From positions 62,001 through 126,000 of the forward strand of contig NZ_FOAX01000003.1 in the NCBI RefSeq assembly GCF_900109775.1: a DNA stretch of 64,000 bases, in the 5' to 3' direction. Position 1 is the first letter of the stretch. Each line of letters opens with the position of its first letter. Made by a program: the position numbers and the translations under genes. The stretch comes from Pseudoxanthomonas sp. GM95 (GTDB lineage Bacteria > Pseudomonadota > Gammaproteobacteria > Xanthomonadales > Xanthomonadaceae). Shown here piece after piece: positions 27,908 through 35,530 of this stretch. Under the pieces are notes generated by a model. That model saw only the letters and a program-made list of their open reading frames with translations. It made no database searches and had not been told where the DNA came from.

Positions 27908-28657
27908 TCAGACTTTGAAGGCGAGGAAGCCGTCGTCCACCGGCACGGTGGAGCCGTTCACCGCCTGCGCCGCATCGGTAAACAGGAAGGCGACCACGCT
28001 GGCGACCTTCTCCGGCTGGATCAGCGTGTTGTGCATGTGCTGGGCGGCCAGCGGCGGCTTGATGCTGGGGTCTTCGCCCATCATCGGCGTATCGATGAAG
28101 CCCGGCGCCACGGCGACCACGCGGATGCCGTGCTCGGCCAGTTCCAGCGCGCCGGTGCGCGTCATCGCCACCACCGCCGACTTGGCGGCGTTGTAGTTGA
28201 AGCTGCCGCGCGCGGCGACGTAGCCGAAGATCGAGGCGGTGTTGACAAAGGTGCCCTTCGCACCGAGTTCCACCATCTTGCGCGCGCCGTAATGCAGGCC
28301 GTAGTAGACGCTGTGCTGGTCCACGTCGATGACACGGTGGTAGGACGCCGGGTCCATCTCCAGCAGCGACTGCACCTTGGAGATGCCGGCGTTGTTGAAA
28401 ATGCCGTTGAGCGTGCCGAGCTGGTCCACGGCGAAGTCGACCATCGCCTTGACCTCCGCGGCCTTGGAAACGTCGACCTTGAACGCCTTGGCGCGACGGC
28501 CCAGCGCCTGGACTTCGGCCGCGACCTGCTCGGCCCCGGCCAGGTTGAAGTCGGCCACCACCAGGTCGGCGCCCTTGGCGGCCAGCGCCAGGCAGGCCTC
28601 ACGGCCGATGCCGCTGGCGCCGCCGGTGACGATGAGGACGTGGTCTTTCAGTTCCAT
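27908..28657 (-). CDS. SDR-family NAD(P)-dependent oxidoreductase
   Basis: A 249-residue classical short-chain dehydrogenase/reductase. The cofactor motif is TGGASGIG (residues 11-18), the NNAG element is FNNAGISK, the catalytic Ser lies in NTASIFGY, and the catalytic Tyr-Lys pair in YNAAK. The Asp after the second strand (VVADFN) favours NAD over NADP. PGFIDTPM is the usual substrate-loop element. The substrate is unknown. It is transcribed alone; a 16-bp hairpin lies about 90 bp upstream, beyond its promoter region. Confidence 0.9.
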   Translation of the reverse strand: MELKDHVLIVTGGASGIGREACLALAAKGADLVVADFNLAGAEQVAAEVQALGRRAKAFKVDVSKAAEVKAMVDFAVDQLGTLNGIFNNAGISKVQSLLEMDPASYHRVIDVDQHSVYYGLHYGARKMVELGAKGTFVNTASIFGYVAARGSFNYNAAKSAVVAMTRTGALELAEHGIRVVAVAPGFIDTPMMGEDPSIKPPLAAQHMHNTLIQPEKVASVVAFLFTDAAQAVNGSTVPVDDGFLAFKV

Positions 28658-28749
28658 GCTGCAACTCCAATGCCGGTGCGAATGGCCGGCATCGCCCGAT
28701 GCGCGCCGGCGGGGATGCGCATTGTGGTCGCAAGATAATTACGATTACG

Positions 28750-28793
28750 CGAACACGTCCGGGCGCCTGTTCTCACGCGCCCGGACGTGTTCG
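28750..28793. repeat. 16-bp perfect inverted repeat (CGAACACGTCCGGGCG)
   Basis: CGAACACGTCCGGGCG at 28750-28765 and its exact complement at 28778-28793, with a 12-nt loop. It begins 8 bp after the stop of the membrane-protein gene (minus strand) and ends the M1-peptidase operon. There is no T-tract on either strand. It probably works as a transcript end or barrier. Confidence 0.65.
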
Positions 28794-28801
28794 CCACGCC
28801 C

Positions 28802-29716
28802 TCAGCCGGTGACCGGCGCCGCCGGGGTCGAATAGCGCACCGCGCGCCGCGCGGCATCGTTGTCCACCAGCTGGGCCAGCACCTGCAGACGCGCCAACCG
28901 CAGCCAGCCCAGCGCCAGCGTGGTGACCTGGGTGATGCCCAGCGCGAGGAAGAACGCGCCCCAGCCCGCGCCCGAGGCGCCGATCCGCAGCCAACCCAGC
29001 GCCGCCAGCAGCAGCGCGCCCAGCACGCCGATCAGCAGGCTGGTGCCCCAGGCCGCGAACGGCCGCCGCACGTACAGCTTCAGCGACCGCCACCAGTGCA
29101 CCACCACCGAGCGGCTGTCATCGCGCGTGCCGATGCGTGCACGGGTCAGCTCGGTCAGCACGTACGGCAGCAGGAACAGCAGCACCGCGATGACCAGCGC
29201 GCCGCGTTCGGTCCAGTTGGCGGTGGAGGCGAGGATCGCGTCGATCCTGCGTTCGCGCGCCAGGTGCACCAGCCACACGCCCAATGCCACGAACGGCGCC
29301 AGCGGCAGCAGCGACCACAACACCAGACGCAGCTGGCGGCCGTACTCGCGCATGCCCTCGGCCGCCAGCACGAACAGCCGCGCGCCGCGTCCCAGCCGCA
29401 CCGCCGCCACCATCACGCCGGTCAGCCACGGCCACAGCAACACGGTGAAGAACAGCCCCGCGACCATGCCCCAACGCGGCGCGCCATCCTTGCTGGCCGC
29501 GGCCATCACATCGCCCAGCGCGGTCAGGTCCAGCCCGTGCGCGTAGCGCGGCGCATCGAAGCTGTGGCTCAGCTGCGCATCGAGCAGCCCGTAGACCGGC
29601 AGCGCCGCGACCAGGGCCACCAGCGACAGGCTGGCCCACCACAGCAGCAGCGCACGCCAGTGCAGCGCGCGCAGCGCGCCGCGGACCACCACGCCCAGCC
29701 AGTTGAATCGGTTCAT
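28802..29716 (-). CDS. Polytopic membrane protein paired with an M1 metallopeptidase
   Basis: A 304-residue integral membrane protein with about six hydrophobic segments (WWASLSLVALVAALPVYGLL, GLFFTVLLWPWLTGVMVAAV and four more) and basic connecting loops. I do not recognise a named family. Its start lies 8 bp after the stop of the M1 metallopeptidase gene, so the two are almost certainly cotranscribed, and a functional pairing (anchoring, or a membrane substrate) is plausible. A strong hairpin ends the operon. Confidence 0.7.
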   Translation of the reverse strand: MNRFNWLGVVVRGALRALHWRALLLWWASLSLVALVAALPVYGLLDAQLSHSFDAPRYAHGLDLTALGDVMAAASKDGAPRWGMVAGLFFTVLLWPWLTGVMVAAVRLGRGARLFVLAAEGMREYGRQLRLVLWSLLPLAPFVALGVWLVHLARERRIDAILASTANWTERGALVIAVLLFLLPYVLTELTRARIGTRDDSRSVVVHWWRSLKLYVRRPFAAWGTSLLIGVLGALLLAALGWLRIGASGAGWGAFFLALGITQVTTLALGWLRLARLQVLAQLVDNDAARRAVRYSTPAAPVTG

Positions 29717-29724
29717 CGCGGTCC

Positions 29725-31932
29725 TCACAGGTTCACCAGCACGTTCTGCAGCGCCTGGAACAGCGCCACCACATCGGCACTCCAGCGCCGCGCGGCCGAC
29801 GCATCGCCCTCGATGCGCTTGCCATCGTCGAGTTTGTTGGCATCCAGGTAATAGCGCTGCTGCGGATCGAGCTGCGCCGCCACCGCACGCCGCTTGTCGA
29901 CGAAGCTGAAGCGCTTCCACAGTTGCGCGTCGTCCCACTCGAAGCGGCGCGTGCTGCCATCGGCAAAGGTCACCACCAGCACCTGCGGCACCGCCACGCC
30001 GCGACGGCGCACGGTCACCGTGGTGCGGTAGTCGAACGGACCATCGGCCTTGTCCGCCTTCGGATGCGCCTTGCGCCAGGCCTCAAGCTGCTGCTCGACC
30101 TGCGTCTCGATGTAGCCTTCGTCGTGGGTGACCGGCTTGCCGCCCTCGACCACGCGCCCGGCGAACGGCTGCACCGGCTCGCTGCTCAGGCCCTGGAGGC
30201 TGTCGTCCTGCTTGCCTGCTGCGTACACGTTCTGCGCGAACACGCGCTCGACCACGTCGCGTCGGCCGGTGGACACCGCCAGCGATTCGCGCAGGTCGGC
30301 GATGGACGGATGACGAAACTTCCAGCTGGCGTAGTAATCCTTGAAGCCCTTTTCGATCGCGGCTTTGCCCAGCGTCGCCTCCAAGTCGCGCATCACCGTG
30401 GCGGTGCGCGAATACACCGAGCCATAGCCGGCGCTGTCCAGGCGATTCCAGGCACTCGCACCTGCGGCATCGCTGGGATCGCGGACCATCGCGCTCAGGC
30501 GCTCGTACTTGAACGGGTCATCGACCGGCAGGTGGATGCCGAGTTTGTTCATCCACGGCGGCAGCATGTCGTAGTGGTTGGGCCCGTCGCGCAGCATGCG
30601 CTGGTCCCAGTATTCGTTGAGGCCTTCATCCAGCATCGGCTCTTCGAATTCGTTCGATGCTAATAGCCCGTAGAAATAGCCGTGGCCAAACTCATGGATG
30701 GTCACGAAGTCCAGCATCGCCGCGGTGAACGAGCCCTTGGGCACGTCGTCGTAGCCTTCGGCGGTGAAGAAGGTCGGGTATTCCATGCCACCGGCTTCGG
30801 CCGCGTTGTACGGCGGGATCACCACCGTCACCGTGCGATACGGATACGGCCCCAGCGTGCGCGAGAAATAGGTCAGCGAATCCTGCGTGGCCTTCAGCGC
30901 CGGTGCGGCGCTGGCTTCGTACTCGGGCGGATACAGCACCTGGATGTCGACCTTGGGGCTGCCCGCGCCAGTCCAGGTGCCACGCAGCGGTTCGGCGTAG
31001 CGCTTGTCGGCAGTCCAGGCGAAGTCATGCACGTCGTCCTGCACGTAGCGATACGTCGTACGGCCGTTGGCCTTGGCCGGCGTGCCCTGCAGCTGGCCGG
31101 TGGCGCCGACGCGATAGTCCGAGGGCACGTCCAGGGTCACGTCGTAGCTGCCGAAGTCGGCGTAGAACTCGCTGGTGAGGTGGAACTCGTGCGCGTTCCA
31201 GCGCGGCGCGGTGGCACCGCGTTCGCCGGGCAGTTCCAGCACCGCGATCTTGGGGAACCACTGGCCGACCAGATGGAACGTGCCGAACCAGCCGGTGCGC
31301 GCGATCACCCGCGGCAACTGCGCGTTGAAGTCGATGTCCAGCGTGGTGCTGGCGCCCGGCGCCACGGCCTGCGGCAGGTCCAGGCGCACCACGGTCATGT
31401 CGCTCTTGGGGCCGCCATCGGGCTGGACGAAGGTCTGCTTCACCGCCGCGCTGCCCTGCGCGACGCGGGTCATGTCGATCCAGCCCCAGCCGCCGTCGCG
31501 CACCGGCACATCGGTGCGGAAGTCGAAGCCCAGGTCGTTCTTCTCGTGGAAGAACGTGCTGCCTTCGTTGCGGAACGCGTTGAGGTACAGATGCAGGTAG
31601 ACCGAGCTGACCGGCGCCGCGCTGCGGTTGCGCCAGGTCAGCTGTTCCTTGCCGTCCAGGGTGTGCTTGTCCGGGTCCAGCTTGGCCTGGATGCGATAGC
31701 CCACCACGCGGTCGGACAGGGTCGCCTCGCTGCCGGTGCGCACGCCGCCCCAGGCATTGGCCGCGCTGGGCGTGGCGACCGCACCGGCGTCGTAACCGGC
31801 CAGCGCGATCTCGCCGACGGCCTGCGGCGCCGACGGCGCAACGGCCGGCATCGGCGTGGTCTGGGCGATCGCCCAGGCCGCACAGCATCCCAGCGCCAGC
31901 CCCAGGCCCGGCGCCCACCTGCTCTTCTGCAT
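29725..31932 (-). CDS. Exported M1-family metallopeptidase
   Basis: A 735-residue gluzincin. After a signal peptide (cleavage near AIAQ, residue 24) come a beta-rich N-terminal domain, the substrate-recognition element GGMEYP (381-386, matching the GxMEN motif of aminopeptidases), and the zinc site H413-E-F-G-H417 with the third ligand Glu436 exactly 18 residues on (DEGLNEY). A helical C-terminal part follows. The protein should hydrolyse N-terminal residues of peptides in the periplasm. GGGGA precedes the start at 31932. It is the first gene of a two-gene operon with a polytopic membrane protein. Confidence 0.9.
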   Translation of the reverse strand: MQKSRWAPGLGLALGCCAAWAIAQTTPMPAVAPSAPQAVGEIALAGYDAGAVATPSAANAWGGVRTGSEATLSDRVVGYRIQAKLDPDKHTLDGKEQLTWRNRSAAPVSSVYLHLYLNAFRNEGSTFFHEKNDLGFDFRTDVPVRDGGWGWIDMTRVAQGSAAVKQTFVQPDGGPKSDMTVVRLDLPQAVAPGASTTLDIDFNAQLPRVIARTGWFGTFHLVGQWFPKIAVLELPGERGATAPRWNAHEFHLTSEFYADFGSYDVTLDVPSDYRVGATGQLQGTPAKANGRTTYRYVQDDVHDFAWTADKRYAEPLRGTWTGAGSPKVDIQVLYPPEYEASAAPALKATQDSLTYFSRTLGPYPYRTVTVVIPPYNAAEAGGMEYPTFFTAEGYDDVPKGSFTAAMLDFVTIHEFGHGYFYGLLASNEFEEPMLDEGLNEYWDQRMLRDGPNHYDMLPPWMNKLGIHLPVDDPFKYERLSAMVRDPSDAAGASAWNRLDSAGYGSVYSRTATVMRDLEATLGKAAIEKGFKDYYASWKFRHPSIADLRESLAVSTGRRDVVERVFAQNVYAAGKQDDSLQGLSSEPVQPFAGRVVEGGKPVTHDEGYIETQVEQQLEAWRKAHPKADKADGPFDYRTTVTVRRRGVAVPQVLVVTFADGSTRRFEWDDAQLWKRFSFVDKRRAVAAQLDPQQRYYLDANKLDDGKRIEGDASAARRWSADVVALFQALQNVLVNL

Positions 31933-32093
31933 GGATCTTCCCCAGCCGGCCCAAGGCGGGCCGGTTCGATGACGTGATGGTAAGGATTGGCCAGGCGCTG
32001 GCAACCCATCTCATGGCAGGGCCCGGGCCTGCTCACGGCGCGGCCACCGCAGCGCGCTTACGGTCGCGGCACAACCCGTCAAGGAGTGTCGCC

Positions 32094-32834
32094 ATGCGCG
32101 TGTTCTCGCATCCCCGGTTCCTGCAGGTGTACTCGGCGGTGCTGACCGCCGTGCTGGTCATCGGCGTCACCACCGGCGCCACGCGCGGGCCGGACAAGAC
32201 CCGCTTCGAGGAGATCACGGTGCAGAAGCTCACCCTGGTCGAACCGGACGGCACCACGCGCCTGGTGCTGGCCAACAATGCCAAGCTGCCCGGCGCGGTG
32301 TTCGGCGGGCGCGAGTACGCGCATGAAGGGCGCAAGGCCGATGGCACCGCGGGCATGATCTTCTACGACGCCGAAGGCACCGAAAGCGGCGGCCTGGTCT
32401 TCAGCGGGCTCAAGCGCCCGGACGGCACGATCAGCCGTGACGGGCACCTGTCCTTCGACGCCTACGGCCAGGACGAGCTGTCCACCTGGGTCTCCGCGCA
32501 GGAAGGCGGCAAGGTCAAGAATGGCATTCAGTTCAAGGACCAGCCGGACTGGCCGTTGGAGGACGCGCTCAAGGCGATGCAGGCCAGGCCGGGCACCAGC
32601 GAGGCCGAGCAGCAGGCCGCGCTGGAAACCTTCATGGCGAACCGCGCGCCGATGCATGTGCAGCGTGCATGGCTGGGGCGCAATCCCGATGCGTCGTCTT
32701 CGCTGGACCTGCGCGACCGCGACGGCAAGCTGCGGATCAGCGCGCGGGTGGCCGCCGACGGCACGCCGACCCTGCAATTCCTCGATGCGGAAGGCAAAGT
32801 CACCGCGACCTTCCCGCCCGCGGCGGCGCGCTGA
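32094..32834 (+). CDS. Conserved hypothetical protein with N-terminal membrane anchor
   Basis: A 246-residue protein with one N-terminal hydrophobic segment (VYSAVLTAVLVIGVTTGA, about residues 12-29), then a soluble, beta-rich region built of two similar parts around LVEPDGTTRLVLANNAKLPG and LRDRDGKLRISARVAADG, suggesting an internal repeat of a small beta sheet. No enzyme motif is recognised. AAGGAG lies 8 nt before the start. Adjacent genes (M1 peptidase divergent, methyltransferase downstream) do not suggest a role. Confidence 0.7.
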   Translation: MRVFSHPRFLQVYSAVLTAVLVIGVTTGATRGPDKTRFEEITVQKLTLVEPDGTTRLVLANNAKLPGAVFGGREYAHEGRKADGTAGMIFYDAEGTESGGLVFSGLKRPDGTISRDGHLSFDAYGQDELSTWVSAQEGGKVKNGIQFKDQPDWPLEDALKAMQARPGTSEAEQQAALETFMANRAPMHVQRAWLGRNPDASSSLDLRDRDGKLRISARVAADGTPTLQFLDAEGKVTATFPPAAAR

Positions 32835-32916
32835 GGACAAGATCACTCGGGTACGATGCCCGCCCCTTCCAGACAGCCGGCGCGCCACCTCCGTGGCCGC
32901 CGCGAGATCGCCCGCC

Positions 32917-33759
32917 GTGCCGCATTACGCAGGTCCCGTCCTCACCCTTCCCGTCGCCCAGGCGCTGGCCGCCGCCCGTGCGCGCGGCGCCAGCGAATGC
33001 AGCGCGACGTTCGACCTGGGCCGCAGCCAGACCACGGCGCAACTCGGCGCTGAGGACTGGACCTGGCGGGGCCAGCGCTATCCGTTCCCGGGCAAGCTCA
33101 AGGACCGCACGATCTATGTGTGGGACGGCGAGGACTTCGAACCGGTCTCGCGCTTCTCCGGCTCGCTGATCAAGCTGGTGCCGACCGAATGGGGCGCGCC
33201 GACCTTCGAGATCGACGGCATCAAGATGCTGCCGACCTCGAAGGAATCTCCGATGGACGATGCCCGCCGCAAGGTCGCGCTGGTCGCGCCGCGCGGCAAG
33301 GTCGTACTGGATACCTGCGGCGGGCTGGGCTACTTCGCCGCCTGCTGCCTGGAAGCCGGCGTGGCGCGCATCGTCTCGTTCGAGAAGAACGAAGATGTGC
33401 TGTGGCTGCGCACCTGCAATCCGTGGTCGCCCGATCCCGACGCGGCGCAAAGCGCGGGCCGCCTGCAGCTGACCCACGGCGATGTGTCGCAGCAGATCGG
33501 CTCACTGGGCGAGGCCTCGGTGGACGCGATCCTGCACGACCCGCCGCGTTTCGGCATTGCCGGCGAGCTGTATTCGCAGGCGTTCTACGACCAGCTCGCA
33601 CGCGTGCTCAAGCGCGGCGGTCGCCTGTTCCACTACACCGGCAGCCCCAACAAGCTCACCAGCGGCCGCGACGTGCCACGCGAAGTGGCCAAGCGCCTGG
33701 AGAAGGCCGGCTTCAGCGCCGAGCTTGCGCTGGATGGCGTGCTGGCCACACGGCGCTGA
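32917..33759 (+). CDS. Class I SAM-dependent methyltransferase (resembles a predicted archaeal-type family)
   Basis: About 280 residues with a Rossmann methyltransferase core in the second half: motif I VVLDTCGGLGYFAACCLEAG, an acidic motif II FEKNEDVLWL, and a motif IV-like DAILHDPPRFG. VLKRGGRLFHYTGSPN is the post-motif. The N-terminal 130 residues form a separate beta-rich region (DLGRSQTTAQLG, GQRYPFPGKLKDRTIYVWDG). The overall pattern resembles a predicted methyltransferase group best known from archaea. DPP can act on nitrogen of nucleic acids or proteins; the real target is unknown. The start is uncertain: GTG at 32917 or 32893, with no clear ribosome-binding site for either. Confidence 0.72.
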   Translation: MPHYAGPVLTLPVAQALAAARARGASECSATFDLGRSQTTAQLGAEDWTWRGQRYPFPGKLKDRTIYVWDGEDFEPVSRFSGSLIKLVPTEWGAPTFEIDGIKMLPTSKESPMDDARRKVALVAPRGKVVLDTCGGLGYFAACCLEAGVARIVSFEKNEDVLWLRTCNPWSPDPDAAQSAGRLQLTHGDVSQQIGSLGEASVDAILHDPPRFGIAGELYSQAFYDQLARVLKRGGRLFHYTGSPNKLTSGRDVPREVAKRLEKAGFSAELALDGVLATRR

Positions 33760-33801
33760 TGGCACAAGCGCGCGGCCACCTTACGGCGCCGCGCACGTGC
33801 A

Positions 33802-34137
33802 TCACGCCTTGGCCAACGCCGGCCGCGCGCTCAACAGCCCCAGGTGGCGGAACCACAGTTCCAGCGGCACCGTCACCAGCGGCGGCAACGCCGCAAGCAG
33901 GCTCAGGATCCAGGCCCACCAAGGCCAACGCAGGCGCAACGCGGCGATCAGGCTGATCGCCACATAGAGCAGGAACGCCGCGCCATGCAGGCGCCCGAAC
34001 AGCCACACCACCGCCTCGGTGGTGCCGGTGCCGTACTTGAGGAACATGCCGATCAGCAGGCCGGCCCAGGTCAGGCCTTCGAAGAACGCAGCGGCAGCAA
34101 ACAGCTTGCCCATGGGCGACAGCGGCGGTGAACGCAT
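33802..34137 (-). CDS. DUF3817 family membrane protein
   Basis: A 111-residue inner-membrane protein with three hydrophobic segments. The pattern FFEGLTWAGLLIGMFLKYG... followed by LFGRLHGAAFLLYVAI is characteristic of DUF3817, a family without known function whose HG motif sits in the second segment. A second Met eight codons in is an alternative start. Confidence 0.78.
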   Translation of the reverse strand: MRSPPLSPMGKLFAAAAFFEGLTWAGLLIGMFLKYGTGTTEAVVWLFGRLHGAAFLLYVAISLIAALRLRWPWWAWILSLLAALPPLVTVPLELWFRHLGLLSARPALAKA

Positions 34138-34297
34138 GTTTCATTTCCAGTCGAACGAGGAAGATGCCGCGACACGATGGCGGCGGCGACGCACGCTGGC
34201 CGATGGAGTGTAAGGGATCGTGCGAAAGACACGATGGCTGCGACGCCATGTCGGCGTGCAGCTGACACGCATGTCATCTGCGTGGCGCTGCATGTAC

Positions 34298-35119
34298 TCA
34301 ATCGCGAGCTGGTGGCGGCGCATCGCCATGCGTCGGCAACGCCGATGCCACGATGTCGTGCAGCTGCAGGGCCAGCGTCTTGCGATCGGCGTCGGGGTCG
34401 ATCTGGATCGGCGGGTGGAAGGTGAGGCGGACCGCGGCGCCCGAGAGATTGAGGAAGTGCTTCACGTGCGCGCCGGCGTCCATGTCGCCGTGGAAGGCAT
34501 AGGCCGCGCGATCGCCGCCTGCGGACAGCGCGCGGCCGTCCACCGACACCAGTTCCTGGGTGAAGGGCTGCAGCGTCCACGCCTGCGCGCCCTGCCCCAG
34601 GAACAACGCGAACAGGCTGGACTTGAAGGGCGCCACGCGCTCGCCGGACGAGGTGGTGCCTTCCGGGAACAGCACCAGGTCGTGATCCGCGCGCAGCTGC
34701 GCGGCCAGCGCCGCGGCGACGGCGGCGGCATCGCGCTGGCGACGGCTGATGTAGACGGTCTGCGCCAGCTCGCCGACAAAGCCCATGCCCGGCCAGCGGG
34801 TCATGTCGTCCTTGGCGATAAAGCGCGCCTGCAGCACGCCGCCGAGCAGCACGATGTCGTAGTGCGAGACGTGGTTGCCGACGAACAACGTGCCGCCGCC
34901 GCTGCGTGGCATGCCGACCACCTCGACCCGGATGCCCAGCGCGCGACGCAGGCAGGCGAACCACCAGCGCGGCACCACGAACGCCGCGCGCCCACGGGTG
35001 AAGCGCATCAGCAGCCATTGCAGCGGCATCAGCACCGCGCTGGCCAGCAGGATGAAACCGAGCTTGCAAATGGCGCGCAGTGACAGCGCCTCCTGGACGA
35101 CCGGGACATCGTTGGACAT
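34298..35119 (-). CDS. Lysophospholipid acyltransferase family protein (PlsC-like)
   Basis: A 273-residue 1-acyl-glycerol-3-phosphate acyltransferase-like protein. The catalytic NHxxxxD motif is NHVSHYD (82-88) and the substrate motif is FPEGTTSSGERV (about 155-166). One or two N-terminal hydrophobic stretches (GFILLASAVLMPLQWLLM) anchor it to the inner membrane. It should move a fatty acyl chain to a lysophospholipid or related acceptor. The start is uncertain: Met at 35119 begins recognisable sequence, while a GTG at 35230 would add 37 residues. It stands apart from other lipid genes. Confidence 0.8.
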   Translation of the reverse strand: MSNDVPVVQEALSLRAICKLGFILLASAVLMPLQWLLMRFTRGRAAFVVPRWWFACLRRALGIRVEVVGMPRSGGGTLFVGNHVSHYDIVLLGGVLQARFIAKDDMTRWPGMGFVGELAQTVYISRRQRDAAAVAAALAAQLRADHDLVLFPEGTTSSGERVAPFKSSLFALFLGQGAQAWTLQPFTQELVSVDGRALSAGGDRAAYAFHGDMDAGAHVKHFLNLSGAAVRLTFHPPIQIDPDADRKTLALQLHDIVASALPTHGDAPPPARD

Positions 35120-35530
35120 GAACAGGCAGGCCAGTGCGTTGCGGAAACCAGCGCCGATGGTCGCACCCTTGCCCGACGTGCAGAAGACGTCCCGCGCCAG
35201 GCCTTGGATATCAATGCGAACCCGTTCCACCCGGCACTGACACCCTGCGCAGTGCTCGGCATGGACGAGACCCCGCGCGCATTCCCGCTACGACCGGCTG
35301 CCGTGAAGGGCGGTGATTGTGTGATCCGCGCCGCCTTGTCGGGCAGCGGCGATGCACGGATCGCTATCGACTGCCGAAAAAGCGGATAGATCCGCTTACC
35401 TCCCCTCTGACGCGGTTTTGTTCTGGCCGATACTGAATCGGGGATGCGACAGGCGCGCCGCCTTCCGCGGCGCCGATCTGTTCGATCGTGCGTTGGCAGG
35501 GATCGCGTCGGGCAGAAAGAGGGGGACGTC
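35120..35530. other. Intergenic region between divergent acyltransferase and GGDEF-EAL genes
   Basis: About 410 bp with no supported gene. The only structure seen is a near-perfect palindrome AAGCGGAT-AG-ATCCGCTT at 35380-35397, with five A on its left side. On the minus strand that gives a short hairpin followed by TTTTT, so it could be an attenuator for the acyltransferase transcript or an operator between the divergent genes. AGAGGGGGA at 35518-35526 is the probable ribosome-binding site of the downstream gene. Confidence 0.4.

Noticed and set aside
28802..31932. M1 peptidase and membrane protein as a known ABC-type peptide system
   Set aside because: The membrane protein has no ABC permease motif and no ATPase gene is adjacent.
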